This document shows positions 1 to 5,423 of a stretch of DNA of 5,423 nucleotides, in pieces. The DNA is from Chloroflexota bacterium (lineage in GTDB: Bacteria > Chloroflexota > Dehalococcoidia > SAR202 > UBA11138): positions 6,486 to 11,908 of the forward strand of contig PAIW01000131.1 of NCBI GenBank assembly GCA_002710885.1. Reading direction: 5' to 3'. The notes beneath the pieces are model-generated. The model made no database searches. It worked only from the letters and a program-made list of their open reading frames with translations, and was not told the DNA's origin. Within the stretch, counting starts at the first letter, position 1. Each line of letters starts with the position of its first letter. The position numbers and the translations under genes are program-made.

Positions 1-1418
1 CCATCAAGTTTGGCACCGATGGTTGGCGGGCGATTATCGCCGAAGACTTCACCTTCGAGAACGTGCGCATTTGCGCTCAAGGGACCGCTGATCTGATAAA
101 TGCGGGCAACCAACCTGAGCGGGGTATTGTCATCGGATACGACACCCGCTTCCTGTCGGAGGAGTTCGCTCGCGCCGTCGCAGAGGTGATGACGGCGAAT
201 GGCATCCCGACGATGCTGTGCGACAGGCCGGCTCCAACCCCGACCGTCAGCTATGATCTGGTCAGCCGGGATGCTGGAGCAGGCGCGATAATCACTGCCA
301 GCCACAATCCTGCAAATTACAATGGGTTCAAATACAAACCCGACTACGGGGGCAGCGCGTCGCCAGAAATTGTGGAGCAGTTGGAATCGCGCATCGCTGC
401 CGTCGAACAGCACGGCGTCGTGAACCGGATGCCTCTCCACGAGGCCGAGCGTCAGGGTCTGCTCGAGATATTCGACCCGGAGCCGGAGTATCTGGCCCAT
501 CTTGCTACGATTGTGGACGTTCAAGCCATCAGAAACGCCGGTTTGAACGTGGTTGTGGACTCGATGTATGGATCGGGTGCAGGCTACTTGAAGAAGCTGC
601 TGGAGGGCGGCACAACCCGTGTCGTCGAGATTCATGGAGAAAGAAATCCTGCATTCCCAGGTATGGCTCAACCTGAACCCATTGCCCACAACCTCACGGA
701 ACTCATTGAGGCTGTTCAGGACCATAACGCCGACGTTGGGATTGCCTTGGATGGCGACGCTGACCGACTCGGCATGGTGGACGAAAGCGGGAATTTCGTG
801 ACGACGCTCCAGACCTTCGCTCTGTTGTGTTACCACCTGCTGGAGAATCTCGGCCAGCGGGGGCCACTCGTTCGTTCGATCACCATGACTAGCATGATTG
901 ATAGGTTGGCAGAGCTTTACGACGTGCCGATATTCGACACGCCTGTGGGGTTCAAATTCCTGGGGCCGGTGTTGATGGCCGAGGAAGCCATCGCCGCTGG
1001 CGAAGAGAGCGGAGGCTACGCCTTCAGAGGCAACGTCCCGGAACGGGACGGTATTCTGTCAGGACTGCTCATACTGGACATGATTGTTAAAACTCAGATG
1101 GAGCCCTCTGACCTTATCGACGACCTCGTAGAGAAGGTCGGCCCCCACTTCTATGACCGATGGGACGTGAGCTTCGATCCGAGCCAACGCGACGCAATCG
1201 AGCAGAGCGTAAGAGTGTCCTTTCCGTCAACATTGGCTGGGAAGACCGTCGTGCAGGTCGACGAGCGTGATGGCATTAGATTCGTCTTGGAGTCAGGCCA
1301 TTGGTCGCTGATTCGATTCTCAGGCACCGAGCCGCTTCTACGCATATATGCCGAGGGCGAATCGCCAGCCGAGGTCGCGGCGCTACTGGGCGAGGCCCGC
1401 GGGATGACCGGAGTCTAG
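1..1418 (+). CDS. Phosphoglucomutase/phosphomannomutase family protein (5'-partial)
   Basis: This is an alpha-D-phosphohexomutase, a cytosolic enzyme that moves phosphate between C1 and C6 of a hexose through a phosphoserine and a bisphosphate intermediate. The frame is already open at base 3, beginning IKFGTDGWRAII, which is the typical N-terminus of the family, so only a few codons lie outside the window and GTG at 63 is internal. Numbering from the codon at base 3, the landmarks of all four domains appear in order. These are the phosphoserine loop TASHNP (S100), the metal loop DGDADR (D250, D252, D254), the sugar loop GEESGG (333-338) followed by a PERDG motif, and the C-terminal phosphate loop RFSGTEP (438-444). 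The 471 visible residues match the usual length and the gene appears intact. The GEESGG loop fits glucose/mannose-type mutases better than GlmM, which usually has GExSGH; the exact substrate is not decided by sequence. The TAG stop overlaps the stop of the convergent ORF downstream. Confidence 0.96.
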   Translation, partial: IKFGTDGWRAIIAEDFTFENVRICAQGTADLINAGNQPERGIVIGYDTRFLSEEFARAVAEVMTANGIPTMLCDRPAPTPTVSYDLVSRDAGAGAIITASHNPANYNGFKYKPDYGGSASPEIVEQLESRIAAVEQHGVVNRMPLHEAERQGLLEIFDPEPEYLAHLATIVDVQAIRNAGLNVVVDSMYGSGAGYLKKLLEGGTTRVVEIHGERNPAFPGMAQPEPIAHNLTELIEAVQDHNADVGIALDGDADRLGMVDESGNFVTTLQTFALLCYHLLENLGQRGPLVRSITMTSMIDRLAELYDVPIFDTPVGFKFLGPVLMAEEAIAAGEESGGYAFRGNVPERDGILSGLLILDMIVKTQMEPSDLIDDLVEKVGPHFYDRWDVSFDPSQRDAIEQSVRVSFPSTLAGKTVVQVDERDGIRFVLESGHWSLIRFSGTEPLLRIYAEGESPAEVAALLGEARGMTGV

Positions 1419-1714
1419 CTAACAACAGGCACCAGCGACACTTCGAGCCGGCGGCGCTTCGGGCCGTCGAGTTCGATCAACACGACTTTTCGGCACTCGC
1501 CCGAGGCCAGAGATCCTGAGCGGATCGGCACAACGAGAGACCCCCCGATTGTCGGGCTGAGTATGTGGACAAGTAGGTGCTGGGATGGTTGGTGGTTGTA
1601 CTCTAACACCGGAGTTAGTTGGTTGAATGCGTCCAGCATGTCTACGTCGACTACCGACTCCCGAGCCGCTAGGGTGAGCGAGGCGGTGGTGAGTTGCATG
1701 GACAGATGACACAA
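1415..1714 (-). CDS. Hypothetical small protein, 99 aa, convergent with the mutase gene
   Basis: I do not recognise this protein. Four observations favour it being real. About 70% of its third codon positions are G or C by my hand count. Its composition is ordinary, with alternating hydrophobic stretches such as HLLVHIL, SLVVPI and KVVLIEL, unlike the Arg/Pro/Ser-rich translation of the neighbouring minus frame. A purine-rich GAGAGGG lies 7 nt before the TTG start at 1714. Its TAG stop shares the palindrome CTAG (1415-1418) with the stop of the mutase gene, a tight convergent packing. An in-frame TGA just upstream rules out a longer protein; ATG at 1699 is an alternative start without a well-placed ribosome binding site. 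No signal peptide or membrane helix is evident. It ends with a basic patch (PKRRR) followed by a hydrophobic tail. It could be a small beta-rich domain protein, or a spurious ORF on the noncoding strand of a spacer. Confidence 0.45.
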   Translation of the reverse strand: MCHLSMQLTTASLTLAARESVVDVDMLDAFNQLTPVLEYNHQPSQHLLVHILSPTIGGSLVVPIRSGSLASGECRKVVLIELDGPKRRRLEVSLVPVVS

Positions 1715-1721
1715 ACCCTGA

Positions 1722-1728
1722 CCCTCTC
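1722..1728 (-). promoter_or_regulatory. Putative Shine-Dalgarno for the 99-aa ORF (TTG start)
   Basis: On the minus strand GAGAGGG stands 7 nt before TTG at 1714-1712. This spacing supports the TTG over the in-frame ATG at 1699, which has no purine-rich tract close upstream. The call depends on the ORF being real. Confidence 0.35.
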
Positions 1729-1997
1729 ATGATCTGCGCTATCTGCTCGATGATGTCAACAATATCTCGTTGGCGATCGGTTTTTATATTCAGGGCGGAA
1801 ATCTCACTCCCGTATTGGGGCCATATATGTCAGTTTGGTGTTAGAGATTGACGATATGGTTTGTGGCCGACGACCTATGCTTCACAGAACACATGGTTAT
1901 CGTAACGTCGCGTTTCGTTGTTGTTATATTGGGACTTGGGACATTGTTCTTCAATCCGTGATTCGGCAACCTGCGGTTTCAGACGGTCGTGATTGCT

Positions 1998-2028
1998 TTG
2001 AGCCTGAATGCCAAACCGCGTGTATAAT
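1998..2028 (+). promoter_or_regulatory. Putative sigma-70-type promoter of polA
   Basis: A perfect -10 hexamer TATAAT lies at 2023-2028. The best upstream partner is TTGAGC at 1998-2003 (four of six consensus bases), with a longish 19-bp spacer. Transcription would begin near 2035, giving a leader of about 28 nt that carries the Shine-Dalgarno and leads into ATG 2063. The promoter lies inside the upstream open frame, which argues against translation starting earlier. Confidence 0.6.
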
Positions 2029-2052
2029 CGGGTTACACGAATCATGCCAACT

Positions 2053-2058
2053 GGAGGG
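2053..2058 (+). promoter_or_regulatory. Shine-Dalgarno deciding the polA start
   Basis: GGAGGG lies 4 nt before ATG 2063. It is the only strong ribosome binding site near the beginning of the polymerase frame, and it places the start where the homology-like part of the protein begins, about 16 residues before the first conserved beta strand. Confidence 0.75.
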
Positions 2059-2062
2059 CGAT

Positions 2063-4852
2063 ATGACAACCGCCACCACGATACCGATGCTGGAAGACGA
2101 GCAGTTGCTCTTGATACTAGATGGCCATGCGCTGGTCCATCGCGCCTGGCATGCCATCCGCGAACCCCTCAATGTCCGCAGCACCGGAGAAGAGGTGCGC
2201 GCCGTGTTCGGGTTCCTTAATTCGTTTATCAAGACGATTTCCGACAGGAAACCGACCCACATCGTCATAACTTTCGACCTTCCGCAGCCGACATTCCGGC
2301 ACCTCAAGTTCAAAGATTACAAGGCTCACCGGCCCCCGACTCCGCCAGAGCTAAGAGGCCAGTTTTCACGGATCCGACAGCTAATGGAGGCATTCGGAGT
2401 CCCCATTTTTGAGCAAGCAGGCTTCGAGGCCGACGACTTGATTGGGACGCTCTGCCGTCAGGCGGAAGAGCAGAAGATCGACACGATTGTCCTCACCGGA
2501 GACACTGACACACTTCAACTCGTCTCGCCCCACGTTCGGGTGCTTCTGAGCTTCGCCGTGCAGAAGCGGACTCTCTACGACGACAGCGCAGTGCGAGAGC
2601 GATACGGTGGCCTGGGACCAGAGTCGATAGCCGAAATCAAGGCTCTTGAGGGGGACACCTCGGATAATATCCCAGGTGTCCCAGGCATAGGGAGAAAGAC
2701 GGCGATTAAGCTGCTGGCTGAATTTGGCAGTTTGGATGGGATATACGAAAACCTGGAAGGTGTCACCCCGCCCAGGGCCAAGAAAAGCCTCACCGAAAAC
2801 CGAGAAATCGCCGAACGAGCGCTGTTCCTCACAACAATTCTCCGCGACGCGCCGGTTACTCTCGACATCGACGCCAGCGAGTTCTGGACGTTCGACAGGT
2901 CAAAGGTCGTGGACTTCCTGAAAGAACTGGAATTCTTCAGCATGGTGTCCCGCATCCCGACGAACCGTCGGGATGGACAGCTAGCGATGGAAGTTGAGGA
3001 ATTCGATTTCGAGTCTGCGCCGGTTGATTACAAGATCGTAGACACCAAGGACGCCCTGGAAGAATTGGCTGTAGAGCTCGCCAAACCCCAGGGGTTCTCA
3101 TTTGACACCGAGACTGATTCAATCAATCCAATGCAGGCGCAACTCGTTGGACTGTCGTTTTCCAGCAGCCCTCAGAAGGCGTGGTACGTGCCTGTTGGTC
3201 ACAATGAGGGCAAGCAGTTGCCTATGGCGCAGGTACTGGAGCGTCTTGGTCCGATTCTGACAGACCCAGATATCCCTAAAGTCGCCCATAACGCAAATTA
3301 CGACATCATGGTTCTGGAGAACCATGGCGTGTCCCTCCAGGGTCTGGAATTGGACACGATGCTGGCCGCCCACGCCAGCGGCAGGAAGGCTGTCGGTCTC
3401 AAGGCTCTGGCTCTGGATTTGTTCCACGAAGAGATGATGCCCATAACCGATCTTATCGGCAAAGGCCGAAAACAGATCACGATGGCCGAGGTGGAGATCG
3501 AAAAGGCTGCTCCCTACGCCGCCGCTGACGCAGACTTCACCGAGCGTTTGAGAGGAGAACTATCCAGGGAACTGGAAGAGCGAGACCTGCGTGGCTTGAT
3601 GGACGACGTCGAGACTCCACTGGTGCAGGTCCTTGTCAGAATGCAGCGCGACGGCGTTGATCTGGACGTTGACCTCCTCAAGAAAATGTCCGTGGACCTG
3701 TCAGGCCAGTTGGCTGACATTCAGAACAATATGTACGCGACGATCGGGCACGAATTTAACCTGAACTCGTCTCAACAGTTGGGCGACGTGTTGTTCAACG
3801 AACTCCATCTGCCGCCAACCAAGCGCACAAAAACCGGACACTCGACGGACGCCGCCTCACTGGACGGCCTCAAGTTTTTTTTGGATAGCGGCAAGGCCGA
3901 GGGAGTTGACCCCAAATCATACGAGGTTTTGGACTCGATACTAGAGTACCGTCAGCTATCCAAGATCAAATCCACCTACGTGGATGCCCTGCCGGGACTG
4001 GTTAACCCTGACACGGGCAGGATCCACACCAAGTACAACCAGGTGGGCTCGGCGACAGGCCGGGTGTCCAGCAACGACCCCAACGTGCAGAACATCCCTG
4101 TAAGAACCGAGCTTGGACGTCAGGTGCGCAAGGCGTTCGTCGCTGAGGGAGCACCGGACTGGTCTCTTTTGGCGGCGGACTATTCGCAGATCGAGCTTAG
4201 GGTACTGGCCCACCTCTCCGAAGACCCTGCGCTCATTGATGCGTTCCACCGAGGCGAGGATATCCATAGCTCGACATCAGCAATGGTATACGACGTTCCC
4301 ATCGACGAGGTCACAGCCGACCAGCGGCGGTTTGCGAAAATCCTGAATTTTGGAGTGCTGTACGGCCTGACCGCTTTCGGAATCTCTCGTCAGACAGACT
4401 TGACGCCCGACCAGGGCCAGAGGTTCATCGACTTGTATTTCGAGAAGTACCCCCACATTCGAAAATACACCGACGAGACCAAAGAGAGATGCCGCGCCCT
4501 GGGTTATGTGGAGACGGTCCTGGGCCGTCGCAGGTACCTACCGGACATCAGATCTCGGAACTTTAACGTTCGAGCCGGAGCGGAGAGGGCCGCCATAAAT
4601 ATGCCAATCCAAGGCACCGCGGCAGACATCATAAAGATCGCGATGATCCGAATTATGGAGCGCATGGACGATCTCGGAATGCGCTCGAAGATGATCCTTC
4701 AGGTCCACGATGAGCTGATATTCGAGGTGCCGGCCGATGAGATGTCCCAGATGCAAGAGATAGTCATGGAGCTTATGCCCTCAGCTCTGTCGATGAACGT
4801 GCCGCTGAGCGTTGATCTTAAAGCCGGTTACACCTGGGGGGATATGGATTAA
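2063..4852 (+). CDS. polA: DNA polymerase I, with 5'-3' and 3'-5' exonuclease domains
   Basis: This family A polymerase fills gaps, removes Okazaki RNA primers and performs repair synthesis. It has 929 residues, against 928 in E. coli, and all three domains are present. The 5'-nuclease domain (about 15-300) carries the acidic metal ligands in LILDGH (D20), TFDLP (D72), FEADD (D124, D125), TGDTD (D147, D149) and GDTSDN (D198, D201), followed by the helix-hairpin-helix GVPGIGRKTA. The 3'-5' proofreading domain (about 340-500) keeps FDTET (D348, E350), HNANYD (N410, D414) and YAAAD (Y485, D489), so proofreading should be active, unlike in Taq or Bacillus enzymes. The polymerase domain has motif A AADYSQIELR (D706), motif B with R755, K759, F763 and Y767, and motif C QVHDEL (D883, E884). 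Phe at 763 is the E. coli-type residue. The frame is open back to 1835, but the promoter and Shine-Dalgarno fix the start at 2063. No frameshift is seen. It appears to be transcribed alone. Confidence 0.98.
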   Translation: MTTATTIPMLEDEQLLLILDGHALVHRAWHAIREPLNVRSTGEEVRAVFGFLNSFIKTISDRKPTHIVITFDLPQPTFRHLKFKDYKAHRPPTPPELRGQFSRIRQLMEAFGVPIFEQAGFEADDLIGTLCRQAEEQKIDTIVLTGDTDTLQLVSPHVRVLLSFAVQKRTLYDDSAVRERYGGLGPESIAEIKALEGDTSDNIPGVPGIGRKTAIKLLAEFGSLDGIYENLEGVTPPRAKKSLTENREIAERALFLTTILRDAPVTLDIDASEFWTFDRSKVVDFLKELEFFSMVSRIPTNRRDGQLAMEVEEFDFESAPVDYKIVDTKDALEELAVELAKPQGFSFDTETDSINPMQAQLVGLSFSSSPQKAWYVPVGHNEGKQLPMAQVLERLGPILTDPDIPKVAHNANYDIMVLENHGVSLQGLELDTMLAAHASGRKAVGLKALALDLFHEEMMPITDLIGKGRKQITMAEVEIEKAAPYAAADADFTERLRGELSRELEERDLRGLMDDVETPLVQVLVRMQRDGVDLDVDLLKKMSVDLSGQLADIQNNMYATIGHEFNLNSSQQLGDVLFNELHLPPTKRTKTGHSTDAASLDGLKFFLDSGKAEGVDPKSYEVLDSILEYRQLSKIKSTYVDALPGLVNPDTGRIHTKYNQVGSATGRVSSNDPNVQNIPVRTELGRQVRKAFVAEGAPDWSLLAADYSQIELRVLAHLSEDPALIDAFHRGEDIHSSTSAMVYDVPIDEVTADQRRFAKILNFGVLYGLTAFGISRQTDLTPDQGQRFIDLYFEKYPHIRKYTDETKERCRALGYVETVLGRRRYLPDIRSRNFNVRAGAERAAINMPIQGTAADIIKIAMIRIMERMDDLGMRSKMILQVHDELIFEVPADEMSQMQEIVMELMPSALSMNVPLSVDLKAGYTWGDMD

Positions 4853-4890
4853 GTGGAAGTGCGGCCGTAAGTAATAGTGGGCTACCAACC

Positions 4891-4925
4891 CGTTCTCACA
4901 AAACGCTCTATCATGCGATAGAACG
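4891..4925 (+). other. Hairpin-forming sequence after polA
   Basis: TCTATC (4907-4912) and GATAGA (4917-4922) form a 6-bp stem with loop ATGC, extendable by two G-C pairs past a C/A mismatch. A competing pairing joins CGTTCT (4891-4896) with AGAACG (4920-4925). The position, 40-70 nt past the polA stop, fits a transcript end, but no T-tract follows, so it is not a standard intrinsic terminator. It may only protect or pause the transcript, or be chance. Confidence 0.3.
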
Positions 4926-4936
4926 AGCCGTAAGTG

Positions 4937-4966
4937 TTGACGGCGGAGGCTCAACCCTCGTATCAT
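4937..4966 (+). promoter_or_regulatory. Near-consensus promoter of the tRNA-Gly locus
   Basis: TTGACG (4937-4942) and TATCAT (4961-4966) each match five of six consensus bases and are 18 bp apart. Transcription would start near 4973, about three bases before the first tRNA nucleotide, which is typical of a stand-alone tRNA gene. The promoter seems undamaged although the tRNA behind it is incomplete. Confidence 0.7.
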
Positions 4967-4975
4967 TTTCTCAGA

Positions 4976-5012
4976 GCGGGAGTAGCTCAGTGGTAGAGCC
5001 CCTGCCTTCCAA
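4976..5012 (+). tRNA. 5' half of tRNA-Gly(UCC), truncated at the end of the anticodon loop
   Basis: The bases follow the tRNA plan exactly as far as position 38. They give acceptor 5' strand GCGGGAG (4976-4982), TA at positions 8-9, D stem GCTC/GAGC around loop AGTGGTA (4985-4999), position 26, anticodon stem 5' strand CCTGC (5001-5005) and loop CTTCCAA (5006-5012) with anticodon TCC at 5008-5010. The expected 3' strand of the stem, GCAGG, is replaced by TCATG. No matching T arm (GGTTCRA type with a paired stem) and no CTCCCGC acceptor strand occur anywhere downstream in the window. The gene as seen cannot make a tRNA. The break point suggests site-specific recombination in the anticodon loop; an assembly junction is the main alternative. 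Confidence 0.85.
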
Positions 5013-5093
5013 TCATGGGGATTTGTTCCTAACCCTCGTTTATCCTAGTTACGTTAGTCCATCCCTGTCCACGTGCGTCCAGTTGTATACCTG

Positions 5094-5150
5094 AGGAATG
5101 TGGCAAACTTTGTGGCAAATTCCTGACTACACGTGGTAGCAGGAACTTTT
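5094..5150 (+). other. Overlapping inverted repeats with terminator-like tail
   Basis: TTCCTG-A-CTAC (5120-5130) faces GTAG-CAGGAA (5136-5145), a 10-bp stem with one bulged A and loop ACGTG, followed by CTTTT at 5146-5150. The same TTCCT can instead pair with AGGAA at 5094-5098, enclosing the TGTGGCAAA pair. The first hairpin with its short T-run could be a weak terminator for RNA starting at the tRNA promoter. The symmetry could equally be a protein-binding array. Confidence 0.35.
5099..5119 (+). repeat. Direct repeat pair TGTGGCAAA, 12-bp spacing
   Basis: Two exact 9-bp copies lie at 5099-5107 and 5111-5119, separated by CTT, so they recur after 12 bp. They are 87 bp from the tRNA break. 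Closely spaced short direct repeats next to a tRNA attachment core are typical of tyrosine-recombinase arm-binding sites; that role is inferred here. Confidence 0.5.
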
Positions 5151-5231
5151 GGCAGTGACGAGGGCAACGAGAAATCCGATTACAGCTAATCACCTAGAGG
5201 AAGCTAGTGGGCCGTTAGGTCAATAGCGAGG

Positions 5232-5348
5232 ATGCTGATCGGCGGAGCACTTTCGGTACCACTGCTCGTCGCACTCATGCGATGGCCTCTGTTAGTCCCT
5301 GGTTCAGCCTACGGTTCAATATATGTCGCCACCCTCAACAATCGCTGA
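5232..5348 (+). CDS. Doubtful 38-aa hydrophobic ORF
   Basis: The ATG-started frame encodes a peptide whose first 30 residues are largely hydrophobic (it begins MLIGGALSVPLLVALMRW), long enough for one membrane segment. The only purine-rich tract, GCGAGG, touches the start codon and is too close to act as a normal ribosome binding site. An in-frame TAG at 5205-5207 closes the upstream side. It is unrecognised, and it may be chance or a remnant of a larger membrane protein. Confidence 0.12.
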   Translation: MLIGGALSVPLLVALMRWPLLVPGSAYGSIYVATLNNR

Positions 5349-5423
5349 GCGTTTGCTGGGAACACGCTGAGAATAACATTCTAAGCCGCGAGCAGGACTG
5401 GCGTTCCGTGTTCCAGGTCGAGT

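Larger units (their letters stand above)
1715..2062. other. Divergent intergenic region between the 99-aa ORF and polA
   Basis: This spacer of about 350 bp is richer in A+T than the flanking genes. I see no RNA gene or credible protein gene in it. The plus frame is open from 1835 into polA, but its translation is Cys-rich, unlike any PolA N-terminus, and it contains the polA promoter, so it is read here as noncoding. The recognisable signals are the polA promoter and ribosome binding site at its right end and a purine-rich tract for the minus ORF at its left end. A minus-strand TTGACA (1759-1754) lacks a good -10 partner at the normal distance. Confidence 0.6.
5013..5423. mobile_element. Possible end of an integrated element abutting the tRNA; no long gene
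   Basis: The sequence changes character exactly at the tRNA break. The 411 bases to the window end hold no ORF longer than about 45 codons that I would trust, a short direct-repeat pair, overlapping inverted repeats and a lower GC content than the genes. That picture fits the outer end of an integrative element or prophage, where recombinase arm sites sit beside the attachment core. No integrase, transposase or second attachment copy is visible in the window, so the element is inferred from the junction and repeats alone. Decayed DNA, or a strain-variant or misassembled join, would look similar. Confidence 0.3.

Noticed and set aside
1544..1556. Hairpin CCCGA-TTG-TCGGG as a terminator for the mutase gene
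   Set aside because: It has only five base pairs and no T-tract, and it lies inside the convergent ORF more than 120 bp past the stop.
1419..1730. 103-aa minus-strand ORF starting with ATG at 1730
   Set aside because: Its translation is dominated by Arg, Pro and Ser, and it overlaps almost entirely the better-composed 99-aa frame. It is a shadow frame.
1754..1759. Perfect minus-strand TTGACA, possible -35 for the 99-aa ORF
   Set aside because: At 16-18 bp the following hexamers match TATAAT in two bases or fewer. GATCAT at 19 bp matches four but would start the RNA at or beyond the ribosome binding site.
2117..4756. Several antisense open frames of 60-126 codons within polA
   Set aside because: They are mirror frames of a strongly conserved gene, with unnatural Ser/Arg-rich composition and no start signals.
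5013..5038. Divergent tRNA 3' half, with GGGGATTTGTTCCTAACCC read as a T arm
   Set aside because: The stem does not pair around a proper TTCRA loop, the anticodon stem would not close, and no acceptor strand complementary to GCGGGAG follows.
4953..5039. Direct repeat AACCCTCGT at 4953-4961 and 5031-5039, on both sides of the tRNA fragment
   Set aside because: It is tempting as a target duplication, but a single 9-bp match in this much sequence is expected by chance about as often as not, and the flanks do not extend it.
5204..5278. 24-aa minus-strand ORF with AGAGG before ATG at 5278
   Set aside because: It is too short, has low complexity (Ser/Thr/Pro), and has nothing beyond a start and a purine tract to support it.
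5006..5423. Group I intron interrupting the tRNA anticodon loop
   Set aside because: Known intron sites split the loop itself after a U, but here the loop is canonical through position 38. No 3' exon is found within 400 bp and I see no recognisable group I core.
5381..5423. Minus-strand reading frame ending LEHGTPVLLAA, possibly the C-terminus of a gene entering from the right
   Set aside because: Only 13 open codons are visible, which is not distinguishable from chance.

Overview
This looks like an ordinary bacterial chromosomal stretch with one disturbed tRNA locus near its right end. The two large proteins resemble those of Chloroflexota (Dehalococcoidia/SAR202-like), judged from remembered family resemblance only; no search was possible, so the taxonomy is tentative. 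Coding DNA is moderately GC-rich, and the gaps, especially 1740-2030 and 4860-5423, are visibly richer in A+T.

Layout. (1) Bases 1-1418, + strand: a phosphoglucomutase/phosphomannomutase-family enzyme missing only its first few codons. (2) Bases 1415-1714, - strand: a plausible but unrecognised 99-residue protein. It is convergent with the mutase, and the two genes share a CTAG in which each strand reads a TAG stop. (3) Bases 1715-2062: a spacer of about 350 bp between the divergent small ORF and polA. It holds a convincing polA promoter and a Shine-Dalgarno sequence. (4) Bases 2063-4852, + strand: a complete three-domain DNA polymerase I of 929 residues. The reading frame is open further upstream, but the promoter and ribosome binding site lie inside that extension, so the start is at 2063. 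(5) Bases 4853-4975: a spacer with a hairpin and then a near-consensus promoter. (6) Bases 4976-5012: the exact 5' half of a tRNA-Gly(UCC), ending at the last base of the anticodon loop. (7) Bases 5013-5423: no recognisable long gene. It holds a 12-bp-spaced TGTGGCAAA pair and overlapping inverted repeats, which looks like the end of an integrated (or decayed) element, or another junction, abutting the broken tRNA.

The mutase (sugar-phosphate interconversion) and polA (DNA repair and Okazaki fragment processing) are housekeeping genes with no obvious functional link. Nothing here amounts to a clearly new multi-gene system. The most noteworthy signals are the promoter-driven half tRNA with its adjoining repeat cluster, and the unannotated convergent ORF.
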